64,000 bases of DNA from Alopecurus myosuroides (Eukaryota; Streptophyta; Magnoliopsida; Poales; Poaceae). Each line of letters opens with the position of its first letter. Within the stretch, counting starts at the first letter, position 1. Below the pieces are notes generated by a model. The model worked only from the letters and a program-made list of their open reading frames with translations. It was not told the DNA's origin and made no database searches. Made by a program: the position numbers and the translations under genes. The stretch lies in contig CM054061.1 in assembly GCA_028641055.1 (NCBI GenBank), positions 59,442,825-59,506,824 on the forward strand. The letters are read 5' to 3'. Positions 45,238 to 56,300 of the stretch are shown here, piece by piece.

Positions 45238-45331
45238 CTCCATCTGATCCATAAAAAGTGTCGCTCATTTTGTACTAAGTTAGTACAAACATTATACTAA
45301 GTGAGCGACACTCTTTATGGATCGGATGCAG
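45238..45331. mobile_element. Stowaway-like MITE, near-perfect hairpin
   Basis: CTCCATCTGATCCATAAAAA pairs with its inverted partner ending GGATCGGATGCAG. The arms, including GTGTCGCTCA, are nearly complementary end to end. It is flanked by TA. Confidence 0.8.
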
Positions 45332-45348
45332 TAGTATTCTGTTTACAA

Positions 45349-45796
45349 CACTGTTCCAAATATCATCCGATATGCCGATTTATCGGCCGATTTATCGCTT
45401 ATCAGGTGGTGACCGATAAGATAAATGAATATCGGTGGAGTTTATCTTTCAGACCATTTTATCGGTCTTGCAAGCGATTTATCGGTCAATATGCCGATAA
45501 GTCGGCTGGTATATCGATTTTCCAGCACTAAAACATGTGATTAATGACATCCATCATAGAATTTTTTAGTATTATTAAATACAATATATCTATGTATCAT
45601 AATTGAGAATTTTTAGTGCCGATATAATAGATTATTATAGCATATTTTAGATATTTCAGTGCTACAATTTTGGATTTACAAGAAAAATGGCCGATAAATA
45701 GTCGACCGATAAAATCGATTTATCGGCCGATAAGCCGATATATCTCTTATCATGGGCCGAGCGATAAGTTAACGATAAGCGATATCCTGAACAATG
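45349..45796. mobile_element. hAT-type MITE with ATCGG-rich arms
   Basis: Terminal inverted repeats are CACTGTTCCAAATATC and, inverted, CATTGTTCAGGATATC. A perfect 8-bp duplication GTTTACAA flanks it (45341-45348 and 45797-45804), as expected for hAT. Both arms are packed with TTATCGG/CCGATAA motifs; the centre (45530-45670) is unique AT-rich sequence. Confidence 0.85.
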
Positions 45797-45804
45797 GTTT
45801 ACAA

Positions 45805-47209
45805 TGATAAACATAACCGCAATACCTATGGTAGCACACGATATGATCAAGAAAGTGACTACATACATGCACACTCATTTTATTGTCAAAGCAACTCTAG
45901 CAGATCCCAGCAAAATCACTTACCGCAAAATTAGTTTGGGCATACGCTGGAGTCTACTAGTTCCTACAATTCGATATTGTAATTTTTTTCTTAGAAAAAT
46001 CCTGTTGCTTTTCAGCATAGATCATATATAGTTTATCTTAATTTACGTAGTCGTACACAAACAGATAACTCATCAATACATAGCGGGGAATTTTAAACCA
46101 AACCAGTCACCATTATACTTCAGTAGAGCCATCTGGGAGGTGCCAACACCGAGCATCTCAGTCACTGTCATTGTTGTAGTCAACAACCATAAAATCAAAT
46201 TCGACAGGCCGACGCCTAGACTACTCAATGTGCGTTGATCCAACTCCTTCGCCGCTTTGCTCAAGAATGAGGGAGCTGTCGAAGTATGGTACATGGACTT
46301 TGCCACATCCGTCGCCCCTCCAATGCATCATCGTCGGCATCTAATAGGCCAAAGATGATTTTCTCCCCCAAATCTTTTGAGTAAATATAATTATACTAAA
46401 ATTTTATACTTTATTTTTTAATCATGTTATGGTTTTAACCAATATATATTTTACACTTCTTAGTTCACATTTTAAACCATGCAAACTTTTTCTCAATTTT
46501 TTTCTCTTATATAGTTGCAATGTACATCATTGAAACATATGTGAGTTGCAGATAAGTTTATTTATTTCTGACATATTACCCTTAAAAATTCAGGAAACTA
46601 CGTTAAATGTAAATAAAAACAAAAGTAAAAAGCAAACGTCCTTTATTTCTTTTACGGTTGATGAATTATATGGAATATATGTATATCATTGTGTGAGTTT
46701 TTTTAAATTTTTAATGTTATTCAATATACTTGTAGAGATTCCAAAACATACAACCTAACACATATGTTTTAGTCAGAGGTGTGTAGTGCATGGTTAAGTA
46801 AGAAAAAATATCGAAATTTCTAGAGTACAAATTGAAAAGTTGGCATGATCATTATTTCCTTGGTCAAATGTGTCTTACAAGTTAGAGTGGATTCAGTAAT
46901 AACTAATAAGTTTATAATATGTTGATGATCTATACGGAAAATGCGACATTGATCTATACTTGTTACTCAAGCATTACTTATAGTAATCATCGGCAAACAA
47001 AAAAATTTATGGGTTCTTCTACTTTTGCACACAATTTTTTATTATTATTTATGATCACCGTGATGCGCCTCTGTATTACATTATCTGTTTTCTTCGAAAA
47101 GAATGATACTCGGTCTATCTGCATCGATTGATCACGCATCTTGTATCACATGATGTATATATGTGACCCTCTTACTTTTTCTAAAGAAAAAAAAGTTATG
47201 CATGACAAA
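45805..47209. other. AT-rich intergenic DNA
   Basis: A 77-codon minus-strand ORF at 46306-46073 (coherent-looking stretch VTEMLGVGTSQMALLKYNGD) has no recognised family and starts at a GTG. Everything else is AT-rich without coding or repeat structure. Confidence 0.3.
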
Positions 47210-48110
47210 CGGATAGTATGGTCACCTAGAGGGGGGGGGGGGGTTGAATAAGTGCTACTTCCAAATTTTAATACTTTATTCGATTTAGGATTGACACAAA
47301 GGTAAATTATCTAGATAATGCAACTAAGGTGAATTTACCTATATGACAAGAGCAACAGTAAGCAAGATACAAACACAAAATAAAGGTAAAGGATAGAAGT
47401 AATCAATAAAGAAAGCATGCAGAGACAAGGATGTATTCCAGAGTTCCTCCTTTTTAGGGGAGTACGTCTCGTTGGAGGGGTGTGAGTTTCGCCACGAAGG
47501 CCTACACAACGCCACAAAGGCCTCACCCTATTCTCCGATGAAATTAGCCACAAAGGCTTAGTTCACCTTCCACTATTGATTCCCTTCGAGGCGGAAATAG
47601 GTGCCTTTACAATGAGTTTGAGGCACACACGCACAATCGAATTGGGGGATCCCAAGAACACCAACAATCTTGCTATCAACACAAGTGAGCAACAATGGGG
47701 TCTAGGTTTTCGACAAGGAAACCCTAGACTAGAATCCCTCAAGTGAATAAGGGGGAAATGAAGAACGGGTTGGTTAAGATGTACATCGGGGCCTTCTCCT
47801 TCAATCCTCCAAAGATAACTGATTTGGGTGGAGGGATTGGAAGATCTAGAAAGGTGGGTGGGCTCAATTAATGGAGAACTCAATGCTGGGTGAGCTAGCT
47901 AGAGGAAGAAGAAGGGGAGGGGTCTTTATATCCAATCCCCAAAATCTAGCCATTTTACACCTTTCTGCGTTTGTCACATCGGAGACTCCGGCGTAAAGGC
48001 CGGAGACTCCGGTCTAACAAAATCCGGCAAGTTTCCGTGGGGCCGGAATCTTTGCAAAGACCCGGAGACTCCGGACACTTTCGGACTGAGTCCAGAGGGT
48101 GACACCACTT
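47210..48110 (-). repeat. Copia LTR fragment related to the LTRs at 11127 and 21629
   Basis: Colinear with the copia LTR by many shared blocks: GGGGGGTTGAATAAGTGC, ACACAAAGGTAAATT, GTCTCGTTGGAGGGG, CACAAAGGCCTCACCCTATT and ATTAATGGAG. It is clearly diverged, so it is a related subfamily. The short repeats near its end are CCGGAGACTCCGG rather than ATTCATCCGGAC. The other end and the internal region are missing. Confidence 0.75.
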
Positions 48111-48214
48111 CATTTTCACGTGGGGACAATCTTGAGGGAGGAGAGTCCGGCTAAGAGCCCACCGCGAAGAGGGAACAGCTGGAGGAGCCGGCATGGACCC
48201 CGCGTGGCCGGGTC

Positions 48215-49390
48215 ATGAGAGAAGATGATACCGAGTCTATCCTGCACCTGCTGGAAGATCGGTACAAGGAAGATAGCTGTGATGAGGAAGAATACGAATC
48301 TTCGCCAGGCATCGCGCGCCGGGTCGCGGTGTACACAGCCCCTGCAACCAATCTTAATCAGGGAGATGTGACGACGGCCGCGGCCGGAGCGGCGCGAGCG
48401 CTGGCTCAACAGCAAGCACCGGTTGATGGAAACCGGGTCATAGCCCGAGTCGATGGAGAGTCGGCCTCCGTCACCAGCCATACCGGAGAAAGCGAGCGGC
48501 AGAGGAACATGTTTGGGTTTATGGCGAACAGAACACCAGGAGCGGGACCCTCGAATCCGCGTAATCCGGCTCTGTTCAACAATAACTTAATCTTAGATCC
48601 CAAGGTGTTAGCAACGGTGATAACCCCGGAAAACGCGGCGGCACGCGCCCGAGATCTGGATGTGGCTCGCCACACATTGGATCAACAGAGGAGAGATGTC
48701 GGAGCTGAGAAACAAGGGATGGCCGCGCGTCAGCGTGAGCTGGAAGAGTTGGAGAACCGTATTCAGGTTTAGTCGACTAGGATTTAGAATCAGAGGCACC
48801 AGACGAGATTACCGGCGATCACAGGTGGAAATTTGCAACCAGCCACACTGTTCATTACCCCTCAGGATCAACCAATCCCAGTTGTAAATCAGGAAACCGG
48901 ATATCAAGCTGCAACCCTGGGAGGACAGCCTGCAAACGTGCAAGCCGGGTTACCCACGTTGCAAACAGGAACTGCTGTTGGCAATACAGCACTACCACCG
49001 CCGCGGTTTCATACTCCGCCAGGTCACTTCAACAACCCTATGGATAACGTGTACGCCGCGACTCTAGCGCTCGACCGTATCCCACTGGGAGAAATGCCTC
49101 GAGAAATCGAAACTCGGCAACCCATAGAGATGCTACGCACTGCAGTGGCTCAACAGGCAAATTACCCAGATCATAGAAGTGGTTTGCACGGAACACCGTA
49201 TGTCAGTCGGCAGCCCGGAAACGCGAGGAACATTCAGTCAAGCTCGGCACGGCGGAGGGCAGAACAGCAGCAAATGCCGCCCCCTCCCCATAGGCCGGCA
49301 ACACCTGCAGCATCAGCGGCGCAAGGGCATGATACACATCATGTGGATACTAGAACATGGGAACGAGTAAAGGGATTATACCGGAAATGA
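48215..49390 (+). pseudogene. Gypsy-type gag N-terminal region (broken)
   Basis: A single frame runs from 48215 to a stop at 49388-49390, interrupted by TAG codons at about 48770 and 48785. The first part is acidic, then Ala/Gln-rich, with a helical stretch (RHTLDQQRRDVGAEKQGMAA). The second part contains PPGHFNNPMDNVYAATLAL and EMLRTAVAQQANY, a block I recognise from the N-terminal gag region of Triticeae gypsy elements. No zinc knuckle or pol is present. Its strand agrees with the PPT and LTR that follow. Confidence 0.6.
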
Positions 49391-49848
49391 GGAAAATGTG
49401 ACATAGTGATTAAACAGTTTAGTCATGGATATGTCATTCATCTCGCCTATTGTATTGATCGGTATCGCAAAGTAATGGGAACATTCTTGATAATCAACAT
49501 GTTCAACAGAGTGTCTTTGTATAACAGTAGGAGTCAATATGGACGTCATGGTCCCGGTATTTATTAGGAAAAGAGGTCTCTACTCATGAATACTTGTTAT
49601 TTAACCTGTATGGGTCACACACACTTAAGGCGTCAATGTCAGTTGTGTACACTGGAAGGTTCGGAGTAGAGAACGAGTATCACTCGGATAGTTCCGGCGT
49701 GATAGGATTATATTCATAGATATAATATGAGGAGACATGAGACGTCCCGGGATGTTAGTAAGTGTTTTTGACATTAGTGGATAGATTCGATGATTTTAGC
49801 TATATGATTTATATGGTTCTGGAAGAGATCCGGAGGAAAACCAATTAA
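49391..49848 (+). other. Gypsy interior without ORF
   Basis: Noncoding sequence between the gag fragment and the polypurine tract; pol has been deleted. Nothing else was seen. Confidence 0.4.
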
Positions 49849-50711
49849 GGGGGGAGGGGAGGGTGCGTGAGTGCCGATGTCGGTCTAGTGGATACTAGGG
49901 TGCCACAACCCATCAGTTGCGGCCTATCTCAATAGGAACCAGGAAGCACCTACAAGGTTGCCTCATGAGGAAATCCTCCATATCGAGCGTCTCGCACCCC
50001 TCGAGGTGTGGCCAGCAGGAGGCTGGCCCGTCCTGGAGGAGCTGCACTTGTCATCCCTCAGAGAGGAGATCTACCTCGAGCCCATCGCTCCTCTCCAGAG
50101 GACTTTAGCCTCACGAGGGAACAACCCATGTGCGGGTGACACACGCACCCCTACGCGCTGATGAAGACATCGCAGAGGGTCAGAGAAATTTTGGTCACAG
50201 TTGCCATTCTCATGTATAAAGTGTGGGCGACAGCTGCCCGCGCCAAAGCGCTGCCCAAATCTTTCCTCTTCGATGCAAGGGGACCAATCCGGCGCTACAA
50301 GACAAGAAAAACGGAAACGATAGCCACCACATTCTGCCATGGATGGTGGCGTTGTCCCCCGAAGACCAAAGACCACCAGAGTTTACAGGCCACGGTCGGT
50401 CTCCCCCTTTGTCGTTGTGTGGTTACCCTTTCCCGCCCAAGAATGAGCGGCAACGAGGCCCATGATGAATACATAAGGATCCCCTAAATCCTGTAGGAGG
50501 GGCAGCTCAATTCACTCCGAGTATCCCTAGTCTGAATCGGAGCACAATCTCACACCTTGTATTATATTCATCGCACTGCAATCCATCAGACAAGCAGAAG
50601 TAGGGTGTTACACCGCAAGGTGGCCCGAACATAGGTAAACTCCCCGTGTCCCAATTGTTGCTTGCTTCGAGCTTTCCTCGCCAGGCCTCCCGAGGGGTGT
50701 AGCGAGCATGG
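49849..50711 (+). repeat. Polypurine tract and 3' LTR-like segment of the plus-strand gypsy remnant
   Basis: AAGGGGGGAGGGGAGGG (49847-49863) is a strong purine tract, followed by a TG-start (TGCGTGAGTGCC or slightly later). Near the end, CACACCTTGTATTATATTCA and GTAGGGTGTTACACCGCAAG resemble the R/U5 part of Triticeae gypsy LTRs. The right border is the junction with the minus-strand gypsy at about 50712. Confidence 0.5.
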
Positions 50712-51584
50712 TTAGGCCCCCATGTTTGAACCTCTTATATTTGTGTCTGGTTCTGCTTGTTGTGTCTCTATGTTCCCGAATAAAAGGAAATGCATTTTCT
50801 CAATATAAGGTTCATGCACAATAGAATCAACAATATGAAATTCTATGTCTCTAGCAGGAACACAATTAACAATATCTTTATAAGGTTCATGGTACTTGCC
50901 CCATTTCTTTTTAGGAATATCAATGTAAGAGGCAAAAGCCTTATATAAGTTTGCAGCAACTTGAGAATCAAGACCATAAAAAACACTAACATTATGAAAA
51001 TCCTCGGATGACATAAAAGTTTTAATGCATTCATAGTCATAATTTATACCTGACTTTCTACCTTTGTCATTCTCCCATGCTTTAGTGTTTTCTTGAATAC
51101 GATCAAGAAGATCCCATTTAGTTTCATCATTCATACGTGTAAATGATCCAGAACAAGAAGCATCCAATAAATCCTTATCACGAAGAGGAAGCGTTGCATA
51201 GAAATTATTAATAACAATATTACTGGGGAGCTCATGAATGGGGCATTTGAGCATTCGTAACTTCAGTCTCCCCCATTCTTGGGCAATACTCTCTCTGTCA
51301 TGAGGCCAAAAATTAAATATATAATTCCGATCTCTATGTATTTCACTTGGAGGATAGAATTTAAAATAAAAGAGATGTACAATTTCCTCCCATCCAATAA
51401 TCTGGCTATTTTTCAGCAGTTTGAACCATTCAGCGGCTCGTCCTGTCAATGATATAGAGAATAATTTCCTCTTCACTTGGCTCATTGTAATACCTCCACT
51501 CTTGAACAATTCGCATAATTCATGTAAAAAGAGCAAATGATCACCAGGATGGACATTTCCATCACCTGAATAGCAGTTATCCAT
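50712..51584 (-). pseudogene. Gypsy gag, truncated
   Basis: The frame opens around 51584 (MDNCYSGDGNVHPGDHLLFL) and contains the retrotransposon gag core: VKRKLFSISLTGRAAEWF, FYFKFYPPSEIHRDRN, SIAQEWGRLKLRML. The second half has no recognised domain. It ends at the deletion junction, so the natural C-terminus with the zinc knuckle is gone. Gag would assemble the cytoplasmic particle. No internal stop was seen in the retained part. Confidence 0.75.
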
Positions 51585-51795
51585 AACATGTTTAACAATA
51601 TTTATAGGTATTTTATATAAGGATCCAAATCATCAGGCGGTGGGTCACTTACTACCCTAGCAGTGGTAGTAGTTCCAGCAAATAAGGACTCAAAAGGAGT
51701 TCCAAACATAGTGTAATAAAGCAGTAGACAGTAATAAAAACAACACTTATAGCAGAAGCTTCCTTTATCAATTCCACTTCCCAATAGCGCTTCAC

Positions 51796-51813
51796 TCCCC
51801 GGCAACGGCGCCA
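51796..51813 (-). other. Primer-binding site of the gypsy element
   Basis: On the minus strand TGGCGCCGTTGCCGGGGA, a primer site used by many grass gypsy elements. It lies ten bases inside the LTR end. Confidence 0.8.
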
Positions 51814-51823
51814 AAAATAGTCT

Positions 51824-53303
51824 TGATGACCCACAAGTATAGGGGGTGTATCGTAGTACTTTTGATAAATAAGAGTGTCGAACCCAACAAGGAGCAGAAG
51901 GTGTTGACAAGCGGTTTCGATGAAGGAATAACTGTAACTACTGGAAAATAGATTTGTATGGGTTTTTGATATTGCAGATAAATAAAGTGCGAGTAAATAA
52001 AATGCAGTAATAATAATTGCAGAGAGTGGCCCAATCCATTCTTCAGCAAAGGACAAGACAGTGAGTTTACTTATGATTAACAAACGTTCTCGAGGACACA
52101 CGGGAGGTTCCATGCAGCTGAATAATGTTAGGTGTTTTGATAAGTGTTGTGTTGGTGAATCTATGCTAATGTACCGTCCCATCCAAGACTAATACATACT
52201 TGTGATTATACCCCTTGCAAGCATCCGCAACTACAAGAAAGTAATTAATAAATAAATCTAACCACAGCTTTAAACTCCGAGATCCTACGCTCCCTCGTGT
52301 AAAGGTTTCCTGACGGGGGTTTAGGTTTCTATCACTCCGGCAACCCCACAATTAGTAGACAAATACACGATGCATTCCTCTAGGCCCATAAATGGTGAAG
52401 TATCATGTAGTCGATGTTCACATGACACCACTAGAAGAATTACACCACAATTTAAATATCAAACATTAAATATTACTCAATATTACTTCACTACTAACAA
52501 CTTGACTTCTCCCATGTCCTCAAGAACAACACGAACTAGTCACAACACATCATATAGATCATGATCATAGGTGATATAATGGATGATAACAATCTGGTAA
52601 TAAAGTGCAAACACCGATAAATCTCACAAGTATTAACTACTAACAAGTAATCCACACCGGGAGAGAGATCTAATGCAAAACAACGATAGAGGCCCCTAAT
52701 TGTTACAACGGGATGAAGGTAGATGATGAGGGTGATGGTGCTGGTCGTGATGATGATGATGATGACGATCTTGATGATGCCCGGAGTGATGACGGTGACG
52801 ATGGCGGCAATTTCCCCTCTCGAGAGAGGAATTTCCCCGGCAGATTTCTCCCTCCCAGATAGCTTTTCTCTCTCGGGTGTTTTCCGCCCCGAGGCGGCGG
52901 CGGAATAATTCTTCGACGATGGAATAAGGCTTAGGGTCTCCTCGGGGACAAGCACGCAAAAAATATCCCCCAGAGATGGGCCAGGGTGGCCACACCTATC
53001 GGTGGCGCGGCCAAGGGGGGGCGCCACCCCATGGTGGCCCCCTCTAGATCTCCTTCTGGCTATGTTCTTCCTCTGAACTTTTAGGACACCCCCGGTGTCC
53101 CACTTCTTCTTCTGATCTTCTAAAATATGGTATCCCGACGGTGCTTTTTTCCATCAGATTCCTGGTCCCGGTGTTTATTCTCCAAAAATTATAGAACATG
53201 CAAAATAAGATAAAATAATATAAGATATGCAACATAACATGAAATATATCGAAGAATAACTTAAAATTATGATATAAAATAGTGATGCGAAATGGACGTA
53301 TCA
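51824..53303 (-). repeat. 5' LTR of the gypsy element
   Basis: A 1,480-bp LTR, TGATACGTCCATTTCGCATC at its minus-strand start and ending CTATACTTGTGGGTCATCA. A GC-rich block GGCGCGGCCAAGGGGGGGC at 53006-53024 recurs in the LTR at 61470-62567. A GAT-type microsatellite lies at 52721-52775. Confidence 0.85.
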
Positions 53304-56300
53304 CCCAGCTGGGGAAAAAGACGGAACTGCCGTTCTGGCCCCTTCTACATGAGCTGGAAGGGGGTAGACAAATGGAACCAAGTTCTTGGTTGTGTTAGGT
53401 TAGGCCCAAGGAACACCCAAGACAATGGTAGTGCCCACCTCTTGGAAATATTCCCCCAGTCCCGTCAGATCCGGGAGTTTCGAGCTCTAATTAAGTGGTC
53501 CTGGAACCCATAGAGAGAATCTGACGCCGGTGAAGCCCTAACACAGAGAGCGAGGGAATCTTGGGCATCCAAGACCCATGCCACACTCTAAAACACATGG
53601 TATGTAATTCCATGTGTTGTGGTGGAATTCAGACGATCCGGAGCCCCCTCTCCGGAGAAAACATAGCCCCGCTGGGAAAAAAGACGGAGTTGTCGTTCTG
53701 GCCCCTCTACGTGAGCCGAAAGGGGGTAGAGAAGTGTAACCAGTTTCTTGGTTGTGTTATTTTATGAACAAGGAACACCCAAGAAAATGGTAGGGCCCAC
53801 ATGTTGGAAAGATTCCCCCAGTCCCGTCAGATCCGGGAGTTTCAGGCTCTAATTAAGTAGACCTGGAACCCGCATAGTGAATCCGATGCCGGTGAAGCCC
53901 GAACACAGAGAGAGAGGGAATCTTGGGCATCCAAGACCCATGCCACACTCTAAAACAGATGGTATGTGATTCCATGTGTTTTTGTGGCATTCAAACAATC
54001 CAGAGCCCCTTCTCTGGAGAAAACATAACCCCGTTGGGAAAAAAGACGAAACTGTCGTTCTGGCCACTCTACGTGAGCCGAAAGGGGGTAGCGAAGTGTA
54101 AACAATTTCTTGTTTGTGTTATGTTGTGAACAAGGAACACCCAAGATAATGGTATGTCCCACATCTTGGAAAGATTCAGCAAATCCCATCAGATCTTGGG
54201 GTTTCAGGCTCAAATTAAGTAGTCCTGGAACCCGCATAGAGAATTCGACGCCGGTGAAGCACTAAAATAGAGAGCGAGGGAATCTTGGGCATACAAAACC
54301 CATGCCACACTCTAACACACAAGGGTGTATCCATAACACACCGAGTGAGGGAATGTTGGGAATCCAAGACCCATGAAACACTCTAACACACATGGTATGG
54401 CATACAATGGGATTTGGTCGCATTCAGACGATTCGGAGCCCCCTCTCCGGAGAAACCATAGCCCCGCTAGGGAAAAAGACGGAACTGCCCTTCTAGCCCC
54501 TCTACATGAGCCGGATGGGGTAGAAAACTGGAACCAGTTTCTTGGCTGTGGTAGGTTAGGCCCAAGGAACACCCAATACAATGCTAGGTCCCACCTCTTG
54601 GCAAGATTCCCCCAGTTCCGCCAGATCTGGGAGTTTTGGGCTCTAAGTAGTCCTGGAACACGACCAGAGAGAATCAGACGCTGGTGAATCCCTAACACAG
54701 AGAGCGAGGGAATATTGGGTATCCAATACCCATGACACACTCTAACACACATGGTATGTCATACATGGGATTTTGTGGCATTCAGACGATTCGGAGCCCC
54801 CTCCGGAGAAACCATAGCCCTGCTGGGGAAAAAGGCGGAATTGTCGTTCTGGCCCCTCTACGTGAGCCGGAAGGGGGTAGAAAAGTTTAACCAATTTCTT
54901 GTATGTGTTAGGTTAGGCTCAATGAACACCCAAGAAAATGGTAGGGGCCACCTCTTGCCAAGATTCCCCTAGTTCCGTCAGATCCGGGAGTTTCGGGCTC
55001 TAAGTAGTCTTGTAACTCACCAGAGAGAATCCGACGTTGGTGAAGCCCTAACACATAGATAGCGAGGGAATCTTAAGTATCCAAGACCCATTCCACACTA
55101 TAACACACATGGTATGGCATACCAAGGGATTTGGTAGTATCCATACGCTCTAGAGCCCCCTCTTCGGAGAAACCATAGCCCCGATGGGGAAAAAGATCGA
55201 ATTGTTGTTCTGGCCCCTCTACGTGAGCCGGAAGGGGGTAGAAAAGTGGAACCAATTGCTTGGTTGTGTTAAGTTAGGACACAGGAACAACCAAGACAAT
55301 TTAGTGCCCACCTCTTGGAAATATTCCCCCAGTCCCGTCAGATCCGGGAGTTTCAAGCTCTAATTAAGTAGTCCTGGAACCCGTAGAGAGAATCTGACGC
55401 CGGTGAAGCCCTAACACAAAGAGTGAGGGAATATTGGGAATACAAGACCCATGCCACACTATAACACACATGTTATGGCATACCATGTGTTGTGGTGGCA
55501 TTCAGACTATCCGGATCCCCTCTCTGGAGAAACCATAGCCCCGCTGGGGAAAAAGACAGAACTGCCGTTTTGGCCCGTCTACGTGAGCGGGAGGGGGTAG
55601 CAAAGTGTAAAAAATTGCTTGGTTGTGTTAGGTTAGGACCAAGGAACACCCAAGACAATTTTAGGGCCCACTTATTTGCAAGATTCTCCAAGTTCTGTCA
55701 GATCCGGGATTTTCGGGTTCTCATTAAGTAGTCCTGGAACCCGCTAGAGAGAATTCGACGCCGGTGAAACCCTAACACAGAGAGCGAAGGAATATTGGGC
55801 TTCCAAGACCCATGAAACAATCTAACACACGGTATGGCATATCATGGGATTTGGTGGCATTCATACGATCCGGAGACCCTCTCCGGAGAAAACATAGCCC
55901 CGTTGGGGAAAAAGACGGAACTGCCGTTCTGGCCCCTCTACGTGAGCCGGAAGGGGGTAGCAAAGGGGAACCAATTTCTTTTCTGTGTTAGGTTAGGCCC
56001 AAGTAACACCCAAGATAATGGTAGGGCCCACCTCTTGGCAAGATTCTGCCATTTCTGTCAGATCTGGGAGTTTCATGCAGTCCTGGAACCCGCCAAAGGG
56101 AATCCGACGCCGGTGAAGCCCTAACACAGAGAGCAAGGGAATATTGGGCTTCCAAGAACCACGACACACTCTAGCACACATGGTATGGAATACCAGGGGA
56201 TTTTGTGGCATTCAGACGATCTGGTGCCCCCTCTCTGGATAAACCATAGCCCCGCTGGGGAAAAAGACAGAACTGCCGTTCTGGCCCATCTACGTGAGCC

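Larger units (their letters stand above)
50712..53303 (-). mobile_element. Ty3/gypsy element, 5' LTR plus gag only
   Basis: On the minus strand a 5' LTR (53303-51824) is followed by a primer site (51813-51796) and gag (51584-50712). The element is cut at 50712, with no pol or 3' LTR. The right side abuts the satellite array, so it inserted into or beside that array; CCCAG at 53304-53308 may be the target duplication, but its partner is lost. Confidence 0.8.

Noticed and set aside
46073..46306. Minus-strand ORF of 77 codons with coherent-looking sequence
   Set aside because: No family recognised, no ATG start in place, no splice context or conserved neighbour; kept only as part of the intergenic description.
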